From Gammaproteobacteria bacterium (GTDB taxonomy: Bacteria > Pseudomonadota > Gammaproteobacteria > Steroidobacterales > Woeseiaceae), in the NCBI GenBank assembly GCA_029863125.1, contig JAOTWB010000015.1:1-51390 (forward strand): a stretch of 51,390 nt of DNA. Reading direction: 5' to 3'. A program made the translations under genes and the position numbers. The notes below the pieces were generated by a model, which saw only the letters and a program-made list of their open reading frames with translations, was not told the DNA's origin and searched no databases. Shown one piece after another: positions 11,920 through 21,328 of the stretch. Each line of letters begins with the position of its first letter. Position 1 is the first letter of the stretch.

Positions 11920-14793
11920 ATGAAGTCCATCGATGGTTGCATCAATATCGGCGGCGCCAGGACCCACAACCTGCGCGACATCGACCTCAGCCTGCCGCGC
12001 GAAAAGCTGATCGTGCTGACCGGGCTTTCCGGATCAGGCAAGTCCTCGCTGGCATTCGACACAATCTATGCCGAGGGCCAGCGCCGCTACGTCGAGTCAC
12101 TGTCGGCTTATGCGCGGCAGTTCCTGTCGATGATGGAGAAGCCCGATGTCGATCACATCGACGGGCTGTCGCCGGCGATTTCAATCGAGCAGAAGTCGAC
12201 GTCTCACAATCCGCGCTCAACGGTTGGTACGGTCACCGAGATTTACGACTACCTGCGCCTGCTGTTCGCGCGTGCCGGCACACCTCGCTGCCCGGACCAT
12301 GACATCACGCTCGAGGCACAAACGGTAGGCCAGATGGTCGACCACGTGATGGAGCTGCCCGAAGGCTCGCGGCTGATGCTGCTCGCACCGATGGTTGTCG
12401 ATCGCAAAGGCGAGCACGTGCAGCTAATGGCCGACCTGCAGGCGCAGGGGTTCATTCGTGCGCGTATCGATGGGGAAATTTATGAACTCGACCAGCCACC
12501 GACACTCGATCTGCGCAAAAAGCACAGCATTGACGCGATCGTCGATCGCTTCAAGGTAAAGGATGATATTCGTCTGCGCCTCGCCGAGTCGTTCGAAACC
12601 GCGCTGCGACTCGCCGACGGAGTCGCGCGTATCGCGTGGATGAACGATTCGGACGAGGAAGAGATCATTTTCTCCGACCGCTTTGCCTGCAATATCTGCG
12701 GCTACAGCCTCACGGAGCTGGAGCCACGGCTGTTCTCCTTCAACAACCCGAGCGGTGCCTGTCCGGGCTGCGACGGTCTCGGCGTCAAGCAGTTCTTCGA
12801 CGCTGACCGCGTGGTCGTAAATCCCGGCCTGTCGCTCGCGGGGGGCGCAATCCGCGGCTGGGATCGCAAGACGACCTATTACTACCAGATGATTCAGAGC
12901 CTGGCATCGCACTATGGTTTTGATATCGAAACGCCATTCAATGAGTTGTCGCAGAAACTACAGAACGTCGTACTGCATGGCAGCGGCAAAGAAAAGATAG
13001 AATTTTTCTACGCCAATTCGCGTGGCATGCAAATCAAGAAACTGCATCGTTTCGAAGGCGTGCTTCCAAACCTGGAACGCCGCTACCGCGAAACCGAATC
13101 CAGCGCCGTCCGCGAAGAGCTGTCGAAATTTCTCAACAGCCACGACTGCCCGGACTGCGGCGGCACCAGGCTGAACCGCGCGGCCCGACATGTTTTCGTT
13201 GCCGGCCAGTCGATGCCGGAAATTACGCGACTTTCCGTCGGGCACGCGCGCAAATTCTTCGCCAACATGAAGCTGGACGGCTGGCGGGGAACGGTTGCGA
13301 ACAAGATCGTCAAGGAAATCAGCGAACGCGTCAGCTTCCTGTCTGACGTCGGTCTCGATTATCTGTCGCTGGACCGCAGCGCGGAAACCCTGTCGGGCGG
13401 CGAAGCGCAGCGTATTCGACTGGCGAGCCAGATTGGCTCAGGCCTGGTCGGCGTCATGTACATCCTCGATGAACCGTCCATCGGCTTGCACCAGCGGGAC
13501 AACCAGCGCCTGCTCGGCACGCTGACTCACCTGCGCGATATCGGCAACACGGTCATCGTCGTCGAGCACGACGAGGAAGCAATACTTTCGGCCGATCATG
13601 TCGTGGACCTCGGTCCCGGCGCCGGCGTACACGGCGGCCAGGTCGTTGCGCAGGGTACGCCCCAGGAAATCCAGGACGAGCCACGCTCGCTTACCGGCCA
13701 GTACCTGTCGGGCAAGCGTGCGATTGCCGTGCCGACTACGCGGACTCCCGCGAACCCCGATCGCCAGATCGTCATCGTCGGCGCCACGGGGAACAACCTG
13801 CAAAACGTCGAAGCCTCAATACCGATTGGCCTGATGACCTGCATCACGGGTGTTTCCGGGTCCGGCAAGTCCACGCTCGTCAATGACACCCTGTACAAGG
13901 CCGTCGCCGAAACATTGAACCGGGCAAGCCGTAACCCGGCGCCGCACGAAGAAATCAGGGGGCTGGATCAAATCGATCGGGTCATCGATATCAGCCAGAG
14001 TCCGATCGGCCGCACGCCGCGCTCCAATCCTGCAACCTACAGCGGCCTTTTCACGCCCATCCGCGAGCTGTTCGCGGGCACCCAGGAGTCGCGCTCACGC
14101 GGCTACATGCCGGGACGCTTCAGCTTCAACGTCAAAGGAGGCCGCTGCGAAGCCTGCCAGGGTGACGGCGTCATTAAAGTGGAAATGCATTTTCTCCCGG
14201 ATGTCTACGTTCCCTGCGACGTCTGCCGCGGAAAACGATACAACCGTGAAACGCTGGAAATTCGTTACAAGGGCAAGAACATCCACGAAGTGCTGGAAAT
14301 GACGGTCGAGGACGCGGCGGAGTTTTTCAGGAATGTGCCCGTGGTTGCAAGAAAACTGCAGACCCTGATGGATGTCGGCCTGACCTACATCCGGCTCGGC
14401 CAGAATGCTACGACCCTGTCCGGCGGCGAGGCCCAGCGGGTGAAGCTTGCGAAGGAACTGTCCAAGAGAGACACCGGCAACACGCTATACATACTGGATG
14501 AACCGACGACGGGCCTGCATTTTCAGGACATCGAGCAGCTGCTCGGTGTGCTTCATCGTTTGCGTGACCACGGCAATACGATCGTCGTTATCGAACACAA
14601 TCTCGATGTCATCAAGACGGCCGACTGGATCATTGATCTGGGTCCCGAGGGAGGCGACAACGGCGGTCGAATTATCGCAACGGGAACCCCGGAGACAGTT
14701 GCATCAACCAAGGGCTCGTTTACCGGCGAATTTTTGAAACCTCTCGTCAAACGCGCGCGCAAATCTCACCGCGGCGCCGCCGTCAGTGCGTAG
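11920..14793 (+). CDS. uvrA: Excinuclease ABC subunit UvrA
   Basis: UvrA is the damage-recognition ATPase of nucleotide excision repair; it loads UvrB at lesions. The protein has 957 aa. The first Walker [10 protein letters not shown], lies at residues 35-43, and the second lies in [13 protein letters not shown] near 650. Two ABC signatures LSGGEAQR are present. Zinc modules have cysteines at 257/260/281/284 and 743/746/766/769. The C-terminal tail after [11 protein letters not shown] is slightly extended; its last 90 coding bases lie opposite the 3' end of the convergent ATP-grasp gene. Confidence 0.98.
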   Translation: MKSIDGCINIGGARTHNLRDIDLSLPREKLIVLTGLSGSGKSSLAFDTIYAEGQRRYVESLSAYARQFLSMMEKPDVDHIDGLSPAISIEQKSTSHNPRSTVGTVTEIYDYLRLLFARAGTPRCPDHDITLEAQTVGQMVDHVMELPEGSRLMLLAPMVVDRKGEHVQLMADLQAQGFIRARIDGEIYELDQPPTLDLRKKHSIDAIVDRFKVKDDIRLRLAESFETALRLADGVARIAWMNDSDEEEIIFSDRFACNICGYSLTELEPRLFSFNNPSGACPGCDGLGVKQFFDADRVVVNPGLSLAGGAIRGWDRKTTYYYQMIQSLASHYGFDIETPFNELSQKLQNVVLHGSGKEKIEFFYANSRGMQIKKLHRFEGVLPNLERRYRETESSAVREELSKFLNSHDCPDCGGTRLNRAARHVFVAGQSMPEITRLSVGHARKFFANMKLDGWRGTVANKIVKEISERVSFLSDVGLDYLSLDRSAETLSGGEAQRIRLASQIGSGLVGVMYILDEPSIGLHQRDNQRLLGTLTHLRDIGNTVIVVEHDEEAILSADHVVDLGPGAGVHGGQVVAQGTPQEIQDEPRSLTGQYLSGKRAIAVPTTRTPANPDRQIVIVGATGNNLQNVEASIPIGLMTCITGVSGSGKSTLVNDTLYKAVAETLNRASRNPAPHEEIRGLDQIDRVIDISQSPIGRTPRSNPATYSGLFTPIRELFAGTQESRSRGYMPGRFSFNVKGGRCEACQGDGVIKVEMHFLPDVYVPCDVCRGKRYNRETLEIRYKGKNIHEVLEMTVEDAAEFFRNVPVVARKLQTLMDVGLTYIRLGQNATTLSGGEAQRVKLAKELSKRDTGNTLYILDEPTTGLHFQDIEQLLGVLHRLRDHGNTIVVIEHNLDVIKTADWIIDLGPEGGDNGGRIIATGTPETVASTKGSFTGEFLKPLVKRARKSHRGAAVSA

Positions 14794-15594
14794 ATAAAGC
14801 GACGGTTCGATCAGCTCCAGTTCCATCAGCAGGTAGCGACCGTCCGGTCCCCGCACCCAGTCACCGCGACCATAGGTCGGCAGCGGTTCGATCGAAGCGA
14901 ACAGTTCAGTGGCGGTGTCGAGCAATGCATTTGGCGGCTGCACGGCCTTGATGTCGGCGCCGTGTTCTTCCTGGACGCGGAAGTCGCCGGCTTTCGGCGT
15001 CTTCAGAATCGCGTGGCTGTAATCCCCGCTGAAGTAGAACAGCGAATACTCACCCTCGGTCTGTATGGTTTCGATAAAGGGTTGAACCAAAAACGCGCGC
15101 CCCGAATATACCTGCCGCAGCATTCGCAGAGTATCTTGATCAACAGGGTTTGTTAGTACAAACGTGTCCATGGCATTTGCGCCCACGGTCGGCTTTATTA
15201 CTACTTTGTTCGTTTTGTGATTGGCAAAAAAATCCGCCGGACCTGCCGACTCGAAATCCTCATACCAGGTGCTGGGAACGATATCGCCACCGCGCTGCTC
15301 GATATCCCGCAGATAGGTCTTTTCCATCGTCCAGTGAACGAGGGCAAGATCATTGATGAGTAATGCCTGCGACGACTCGATACTGACAAGTACATCGAGG
15401 AACTCAGGAAGGTAGTCCGGGTAATCCCACGGTGTGCATATATACACGGCGTCGAATTCGTCCCAGTCTGCGTTTGATCGCCACGGCACCGTCTCGACGT
15501 GCCAGCCGAGCGCAGCCATCGGCTCGACGCTTAAATGAAAATCGGTAACGAAGTCTCCCATATCCTCCATGGTCAGATAGGCGACTCTTTTCAA
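14704..15594 (-). CDS. ATP-grasp domain protein (RimK/DcsG-like), substrate unknown
   Basis: The product has 296 aa and is soluble. The ATP-grasp core is visible as [11 protein letters not shown] at about residues 131-141, then [18 protein letters not shown], a DFRVQEEHG strand and the metal-binding end [12 protein letters not shown]. This matches the RimK/DcsG-like group of carboxylate-amine ligases, which join a carboxylate to an amine through an acyl phosphate. The start is TTG at 15594, overlapping the hydrolase stop as TTGA. Its 3' end overlaps uvrA by 90 bases on the opposite strand. It is the last gene of a four-gene gapless run. A peptide-ligase or antibiotic-like biosynthetic role is inference only. 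Confidence 0.85.
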   Translation of the reverse strand: MKRVAYLTMEDMGDFVTDFHLSVEPMAALGWHVETVPWRSNADWDEFDAVYICTPWDYPDYLPEFLDVLVSIESSQALLINDLALVHWTMEKTYLRDIEQRGGDIVPSTWYEDFESAGPADFFANHKTNKVVIKPTVGANAMDTFVLTNPVDQDTLRMLRQVYSGRAFLVQPFIETIQTEGEYSLFYFSGDYSHAILKTPKAGDFRVQEEHGADIKAVQPPNALLDTATELFASIEPLPTYGRGDWVRGPDGRYLLMELELIEPSLYLRTDGGAAVRFARAFDERFQKFAGKRALG

Positions 15595-16295
15595 TCGGCA
15601 AAACTCCCGCTGTTGAGAAACCGAATCGTCAGATCGATGGGACCGCGCATGCGCATCATGAATGCATGCGAGTGTTCGACCACGACGAAATCATCCATGC
15701 CTTCGAGTTTCGTGTCTTCAACCGACACTCTCCCGTCATCCGGATTTTCGAGCACTGAGGACGTTATCGGGTCAATGGTGCGATTGCCGGCAATAATGCC
15801 CAGCTCAAACGTGGCCGGCCCCAATTTGAGCGGCACGCTCTCCTCCCCTTTGCCCAACTGCAGCCCCGCCGGGCCGTTCAGCCAGTCGAATCCGGGAACA
15901 TCCCGCAGTTCGTCGACCGCCACGCTACCCTGGTTCGGAGGGCCCAGCATGACGACGCGGCCAAGGTCCGGGATCTGGTGCCGGCTCAGGTACTGGCGCA
16001 GCAGTATGCCGCCAAGGGAATGCGTTACAAAGTGTATGCGCTCCGTATTGCCGTTGGAGCGGCAGGCCGCCAGCCCTTCCGGGATGACGGTCTCTGCCAG
16101 CTCTTCGACCGTGTATTCACGCGACGCATAGCCGATGTTCGCGGTCTCGAATCCTTCATTGATCAATGCGCGTTGCATCGGGTTCATTGACATCGCGGTG
16201 CGGGCCAGCCCGTGCAGCAGAACGACACAGTCCGCCGCAAGGACCGGGCAGCCCGACAGCAGCAGCACGCTGACTATTCCCGCTCGCCCTATCAT
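15591..16295 (-). CDS. Exported alpha/beta hydrolase, lipase-like
   Basis: The product has 234 aa. An N-terminal hydrophobic segment with the cleavage-like sequence PVLAAD at about residues 17-22 indicates export. The fold motifs are VVLLHGLAR (oxyanion loop) and VTHSLGG with the nucleophile serine near residue 92; a histidine in HSHAFMM near 210 could complete the triad. It resembles short EstA-type lipases or esterases. It starts 3 bases after the DUF2238 gene and overlaps the ATP-grasp gene by 4 bases, so coexpression is expected. The substrate is not predictable. Confidence 0.85.
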   Translation of the reverse strand: MIGRAGIVSVLLLSGCPVLAADCVVLLHGLARTAMSMNPMQRALINEGFETANIGYASREYTVEELAETVIPEGLAACRSNGNTERIHFVTHSLGGILLRQYLSRHQIPDLGRVVMLGPPNQGSVAVDELRDVPGFDWLNGPAGLQLGKGEESVPLKLGPATFELGIIAGNRTIDPITSSVLENPDDGRVSVEDTKLEGMDDFVVVEHSHAFMMRMRGPIDLTIRFLNSGSFAD

Positions 16296-16298
16296 GAC

Positions 16299-16916
16299 TC
16301 AGCCCGCAACGACCATGCCCTGATCCCGCAGCTGTCTGTCATGCCATTTGCTGAGCAACAGCAGGCCAAGAACGGCGCCGAACAAGGCCCAACCCATGTC
16401 GGACTGTGTATCCCACACGTACCCTTGCGTTCCCAGGAACGCCTCGGCCGCTTCGTCAGAAAGTAATGCAACCCACCACTCGATGAGTTCATAAAAAGCG
16501 CTGAACGCGAGGCAAAAGCAAACGATGAAAAAATTTCGCCATGCCGCGGAGCTAAACACGTCTAATCGGATCATGAGTTCGCGCGCGATCATCACTGGAA
16601 TGAAGCCCTGTACAAAATGCCCCAGCTTGTCGTAGTTATTTCTGGATCCGTCGAAGGTCTCGCGGAACCATTCACCAATCGGGACCTCGGCATAGGTGTA
16701 GTGGCCGCCGACCATCAGGACAACGCAGTGTACAAGGATCAACACGTAAATCAGCGTCGTCAGCGGAAAGTGCTCACGCGTGAACCAGAGAATGATACCG
16801 CCGGCGACCGCCGGAGAAACTTCGAGGCACCAGGTCACGTAATCTTTTGGCCCGATCCCGGACCAGATCAGCACAACGAGGAATACACCAATCCAGAGTA
16901 CACGCGCAATCGTCAT
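16299..16916 (-). CDS. DUF2238 (YjdF-type) inner-membrane protein
   Basis: The product has 205 aa with about six hydrophobic segments. The family signature is NNYDKLGHFVQGF near residue 93, followed by ARELMIR and the AFYELIEWW helix, as in YjdF/DUF2238 proteins. The family has no established function. Its stop lies 3 bases before the hydrolase start, and its ATG lies 2 bases after the stop of the large membrane protein. Acidic and histidine residues inside the helices (GHF, YELIEWW) suggest a ligand or catalytic site, which is speculation. Confidence 0.88.
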   Translation of the reverse strand: MTIARVLWIGVFLVVLIWSGIGPKDYVTWCLEVSPAVAGGIILWFTREHFPLTTLIYVLILVHCVVLMVGGHYTYAEVPIGEWFRETFDGSRNNYDKLGHFVQGFIPVMIARELMIRLDVFSSAAWRNFFIVCFCLAFSAFYELIEWWVALLSDEAAEAFLGTQGYVWDTQSDMGWALFGAVLGLLLLSKWHDRQLRDQGMVVAG

Positions 16917-16918
16917 CG

Positions 16919-19900
16919 CTATCTCCCCTCGCCTTCAGATCTCAGCGTATCGCTGCTTCTCGACCGCCAGTATCCCTGGCTGCTGAAGCACTGCCATACC
17001 CATGGCAGCCAGCGCAGCAGCGCAAAACTCAGCCACAGCGCCCACGCCAGTATCAGTGCCTTGTATATCCACAGTGGCACCGTAAATACCGATGCAACAG
17101 GCAGCGCAGAATCGCTGCGATCAGCGAACCAGCGCAGGAGGTCGCCGTATGAGCCGTGCCCTGTGACGTGCATATCCGGCGTACCCAGCAAGCCCTGCGG
17201 CAAGGATGATACGACGGACATCAAAGCGATGACTGTGAGCCCGCCAATACCGACCTGGATCACGTTGAAGCGCCACCAATTGACGTCGGTTTGCCACCTT
17301 TCGCGCACGCCGCACGCCAGCAGCCATGCCACAACTATGCCGAGCACCGGCCAGCTGAACGTACTGAAGCCAAGACCCAGCAGCAGCCAGTGCCAGCTCG
17401 TGAGGGGCGCCAGTCCGATACGGCCAAGAATGAGCGCAAAAAGCACAAGCACGGCGAGTTCTGACCAGTACAACACCGCGGGACCGAGCTGCGGCCCGCG
17501 GGTGCCGAGCAACCAGCGGTCTCGCGGCTTGGTCAACGACAGTTCGATATTGCTGGCAGGCGCTCCGATGTCCACCGCTGGCGTCGCCGTTCGCCAACCC
17601 ATTTCGCCGCTTCGCCGCCAGTCGACCTGGATCGTGTGCTCGCCCGGCAGGATTGGCAGGGTCAGCTCGCCGTTCTCGGCGCGCAGGGACTGCGGGCGGC
17701 TGTCGATCTGCACTGCCGTTACTTCGGCACCGTCCGGCAGGCGGAGCACGTGTTGAGCACCGCGCGTGCTGCGGTAGCCAAGTCGGAGCGTCGTGTCGCT
17801 GGAGCGATTGCCATGCGTAACGTCCAGGTTGACGGAATCGAATGCAAGGGTCGAGCCCGCCGAGGCCTCGGGTCGGGTCGCGATCAGCGTCAACTGCTCG
17901 CCACCCCGAGGATTGAATTCGGCAATACGGATATCGCTGACGTCGCCGCCAGTATCACTTTCGGGCAATCCTTCGAACTCGGCGTTCCAGATATTGCCGA
18001 CAGCGAAGCGCCAAACCTCGTTCCAGGAGGCGCCGTCTTCGGCAGACAGGGTCAACGGCGAGGAGCGCGGCAGGTTCGATGTCCAGCTGATCGACTGTTG
18101 CCGTGGATCCATCGAGACGAGCACACGATTTTCATCGACCGTGAATTCACCGCTGATAATTTTCTCTCCGCTAATCAACGGCACGTCCAGCGTTAACGCA
18201 CCTTGCTCCGGCGCCACGCGGTAGACGGTGGTTTTCACGCGCCAGTCGAGATCGAGTTCGACAGTTCTTTCGATGCGCGCGAACGCCGGGAAGCGGCTGC
18301 TTTCCCAACGCACGGTTTCATCGCCACCTGCATCGGTCTGCAGGCGAGTCAGCTGCAGTGATCCGGACAGGAGTCGGCGGTCCTTGATGCCGGCAACAAA
18401 CCAGCCCTCGCTGTCAACCTTGACCACGCGCGGCGGCGACTGGAATGCAACTTCCAGACTGTCGACGGCTGGAACGGGCCCACGCAGCGCCACCGAATGA
18501 CGTCCCGCAGCGACATGCAGCCACAGGGAACTGTCGGCGCCGCGAAGAACGTGCGCATTCGCTGTTCCATCGAGGAGGACTACCTGCGGCTGCCAGCCGT
18601 CCGCCGAACCCGGCAGTGGCATGGCAATATTCTCCATCGCGTGAATCTCGAGGCGCATATTGATCGCATCGGCACCGACGTCGATGTCAGCGGATACGAC
18701 TTCCGCACAGCGGGGCACGCAGTCGGGCGGCTCGGTCAGGCGCTGTTCCAACTGCTTCAGCATGCCGGCGTCCGGCATTTGTGCCTCGGCCGTCGGACTG
18801 AGCGCCATCGTCCCGGCAAGCATGGCAACGACCAGCACACGGGCGGCCTGGTTTTGCCCCAACGTGATCCCGCCGGGCAAAGCCCATCGCTTGTTCAGTA
18901 TTTCAGCGGCCAATGCCGCGGCGAATAAGAGTAACAGCGCAACTTCCACGACGCGCAGCGTGCTCACCAGCCAACGCGGCAAAACGACGAGACGCATGCT
19001 CTGCTCCGCATCGACCGGGCCGCTCCAGCTCAGCGCGTAGGTATTCCACTGCCACGACGGAATGCCGGGTCCGGCCTGTACGATGGCGTTCGGCGCGTAG
19101 CGCACGAAGTCCACAGCTTTGGCGCCCCTCACCATGATGTCGTCGAGGGCATCGGGTTCTGGCCTGAAGCCCTCGGTTTTGAGCTCACTGGCCTTGCGTT
19201 CCAGCATTGGCTGTTCAGCGGGCGCCGTCGCAGGCGTGACTCCATAGTCGTAAAGCTGGTACTGGTTGTACTGCGGCTCGAGCTGCGGATATATCGCGAT
19301 GCGCAGCTGGTTCGCGAGGAACGGCACCAGCGCGATGACCAGGGCCACGGCGCTAAGCAGCTGGTAACCGGCAACGATCTGACGCAATCGGCCGGCAGGT
19401 GCAACGCGCATCAGCGCGATGGCAATCAGCAGGTTCACCCACAGCCAGCTTGGCGCGTAGGGTTCGTGAAAACTCAGTACGAGCGCCAGTAGCGCGATAA
19501 TCCCGGATCCGCGGCCCAGCAGTCGCCAAACGGCGATCGTGATAATCAGTACAAGAAAATAATCGAGCAGCTGCCACTGACTGAACCAGCTGCCGCGAGC
19601 ACTGTCAACGCCGGGCGCGGCGACAAGCTTGTTGCCCGGCGGCAGATTGAGCGTGGCCCGAACATTGGCAAAACGGGTATCCCAGCCCGTCACAGGCATC
19701 GACCCACGCACGTTCACGCGTCCGAGGGCGACGAGATCGACGTTGGTTTGCCGCAGTTCGACCCCTGTCTGGCCTTCGCCTCGCCCAATCGTTATGAGCA
19801 GGTTCCGCGCATTTTCGGTCGCGCTTGACAGCGTGTACGGCGGATCCATGTCGAGCCGCCAGCCCGTGCGCATGCGTCCGCCGATACTGTCTTTGACGAC

Positions 19901-20983
19901 GAAGCCATCGCCGTCGAAGTCCAGCCAGATCGTCCGGTCAAGAGACAGCTCATTGCTTGCCGACACGACGCCGCGGCTGCGCTCCGTGATAGTGAACGTG
20001 GCCCCTGGATCAACACGAAAAGCCGGAAAATTCTCCCAGTTCCCGGGCACCTGTACCTGTCTCGGATCGACCGGGGGCAGGCCTTCCGCCGCCGTCACCC
20101 GCAGCCGGTCGTTCGACTGGTAGCTCCATATTTCTGATGTCGGCAGGTTCGTGCCGGCACCGTGGCGCACGATGCTGTTCATGACGCCGGGCGCGCGCGC
20201 ATTCAGGTAGATCGTCCAGCGCCCCGGCCGGACCTGGAAGCGCAGGTTGCCATCCGCCTCGAGCTTCGCGGGCAGCGGGCTGTGAATGCTTAAAGGCACA
20301 AATCCATCGGGAAGAACAGGACCAAACACCTCCTCGCGAACGCTACCCGAGACGTCGACCTGCAGCTGGGTAATGAGCCGTGTCGGCACATCATCCACGA
20401 TGAGCCGGTGAACCACGGCGCGAACCGAATTGACAACGCGGGTATCGCGTTTTCGCTCGCCAAGAAAGATCCCGTTGCGGTCGACTTCGGGCCGCTCGAC
20501 TTTGCGGCCGTCAACAGTCAGTAGGACCAGCCCGCTTTCAGGAGGCAGCCGCAGCACCCCGGGGCGTTCGTCCCATGCAAAGCGACCGGCGACACGATAA
20601 GTACCGGGAGCAAGCCGAACACTCGGAACATTGTTCCGCGCAATCACCTCGATCGACCGATCGTTTACCGTCACCGCATCGGGCCAGTACTCCACACCGC
20701 CGGGCAGGGATAGCCATTGTTCCCGTGCGTAAACGGTCCATTGCTGCGAGAACTCTCCGCCGGACGCCGTAACCGACAGCTGCAGCTGGCCGGGCCAGAC
20801 ACAAACAAAATCCTGGCGCTCGTCGGCGTTGCGGTTGAAATAGAAAGGACAGTCGCGGTATTCCTTGTCCTTGAGAACCCACTGCTGCCAGCCCTGCAAC
20901 TCCTGCGGCACATAGTCCTGCGCCGCGGTAACGGCGGTCGCAAATAACAGCCCTACTACAAACAGCCTAAGCATCGATGGCAT
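16919..20983 (-). CDS. Very large two-module exported membrane protein of unknown function
   Basis: The product has 1354 aa, starting at ATG 20983 (GGAG about 9 bases upstream); an in-frame GTG at 21016 would add 11 residues and has no ribosome site. Numbering here counts from the GTG. A signal peptide at 12-32 is followed by a beta-rich exported domain to about 475, with LDFDGDGF at 365-372. Then come membrane helices at about 483-568 and 681-705. A second signal-like hydrophobic segment at about 725-746 ends in PTAEAQ. A second beta-rich domain at 750-1160 and a C-terminal helix bundle at 1180-1340 follow. The protein looks like two related exported modules fused. I do not recognise the family. 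Confidence 0.8.
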   Translation of the reverse strand: MPSMLRLFVVGLLFATAVTAAQDYVPQELQGWQQWVLKDKEYRDCPFYFNRNADERQDFVCVWPGQLQLSVTASGGEFSQQWTVYAREQWLSLPGGVEYWPDAVTVNDRSIEVIARNNVPSVRLAPGTYRVAGRFAWDERPGVLRLPPESGLVLLTVDGRKVERPEVDRNGIFLGERKRDTRVVNSVRAVVHRLIVDDVPTRLITQLQVDVSGSVREEVFGPVLPDGFVPLSIHSPLPAKLEADGNLRFQVRPGRWTIYLNARAPGVMNSIVRHGAGTNLPTSEIWSYQSNDRLRVTAAEGLPPVDPRQVQVPGNWENFPAFRVDPGATFTITERSRGVVSASNELSLDRTIWLDFDGDGFVVKDSIGGRMRTGWRLDMDPPYTLSSATENARNLLITIGRGEGQTGVELRQTNVDLVALGRVNVRGSMPVTGWDTRFANVRATLNLPPGNKLVAAPGVDSARGSWFSQWQLLDYFLVLIITIAVWRLLGRGSGIIALLALVLSFHEPYAPSWLWVNLLIAIALMRVAPAGRLRQIVAGYQLLSAVALVIALVPFLANQLRIAIYPQLEPQYNQYQLYDYGVTPATAPAEQPMLERKASELKTEGFRPEPDALDDIMVRGAKAVDFVRYAPNAIVQAGPGIPSWQWNTYALSWSGPVDAEQSMRLVVLPRWLVSTLRVVEVALLLLFAAALAAEILNKRWALPGGITLGQNQAARVLVVAMLAGTMALSPTAEAQMPDAGMLKQLEQRLTEPPDCVPRCAEVVSADIDVGADAINMRLEIHAMENIAMPLPGSADGWQPQVVLLDGTANAHVLRGADSSLWLHVAAGRHSVALRGPVPAVDSLEVAFQSPPRVVKVDSEGWFVAGIKDRRLLSGSLQLTRLQTDAGGDETVRWESSRFPAFARIERTVELDLDWRVKTTVYRVAPEQGALTLDVPLISGEKIISGEFTVDENRVLVSMDPRQQSISWTSNLPRSSPLTLSAEDGASWNEVWRFAVGNIWNAEFEGLPESDTGGDVSDIRIAEFNPRGGEQLTLIATRPEASAGSTLAFDSVNLDVTHGNRSSDTTLRLGYRSTRGAQHVLRLPDGAEVTAVQIDSRPQSLRAENGELTLPILPGEHTIQVDWRRSGEMGWRTATPAVDIGAPASNIELSLTKPRDRWLLGTRGPQLGPAVLYWSELAVLVLFALILGRIGLAPLTSWHWLLLGLGFSTFSWPVLGIVVAWLLACGVRERWQTDVNWWRFNVIQVGIGGLTVIALMSVVSSLPQGLLGTPDMHVTGHGSYGDLLRWFADRSDSALPVASVFTVPLWIYKALILAWALWLSFALLRWLPWVWQCFSSQGYWRSRSSDTLRSEGEGR

Positions 20984-21055
20984 GACGTTGTTCTCCGGCG
21001 CAGCTGTAGACGACACTATACGTCAACGTAAGCTTCGTGGAATAAGGGTTGAGGA

Positions 21056-21262
21056 TCAATAATGCGGTGGCCTTTCGTCGCCTGGATCGATGGCTGGCAT
21101 GGCCTCGGATAGCGATCGGATTCTGGCGACCAATGATTTGCAGAGCTCGTCCAGCTGCATGATTTTTGCCTGTTGCCCGGTCACCACATCATTGAGCTCG
21201 TTAAGCAGTTGGTCCTGGTGAGCCAGCCTGGTCTCGAGCTCGATAAATCGCTCCTCGCTCAT
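21056..21262 (-). CDS. slyX: SlyX family protein
   Basis: The product is a 68-residue coiled-coil protein (MSEERFIELETRLAHQDQLL, then a QQAKIMQLDELC heptad stretch) ending in the basic PPHY tail typical of SlyX. Its function is unknown; in E. coli it neighbours slyD. ATG 21262 is chosen over an upstream start at 21316 because AGGGGA lies 5 bases before it and the family begins here. It diverges from uup and lies 72 bases upstream of the large membrane protein, which may be cotranscribed with it. Confidence 0.9.
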   Translation of the reverse strand: MSEERFIELETRLAHQDQLLNELNDVVTGQQAKIMQLDELCKSLVARIRSLSEAMPAIDPGDERPPHY

Positions 21263-21328
21263 GCGCTTCCCCTGTCTGCTTGGCGTGTTTCGGGCTAGGA
21301 TACACGCCTGACTCAATCAGGACCCGTC

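Noticed and set aside
11844-12062. N-terminal extension of the MFS gene
   Set aside because: It lies across the divergent uvrA start and has no transporter-like sequence.
13438-13803. 121-codon minus-strand ORF inside uvrA
   Set aside because: It lies wholly within a conserved UvrA ATPase domain, with no independent signal.
19629-20123. 164-codon plus-strand ORF opposite the large membrane protein
   Set aside because: Serine/arginine-rich shadow of the real gene; no ribosome site or recognisable domain.
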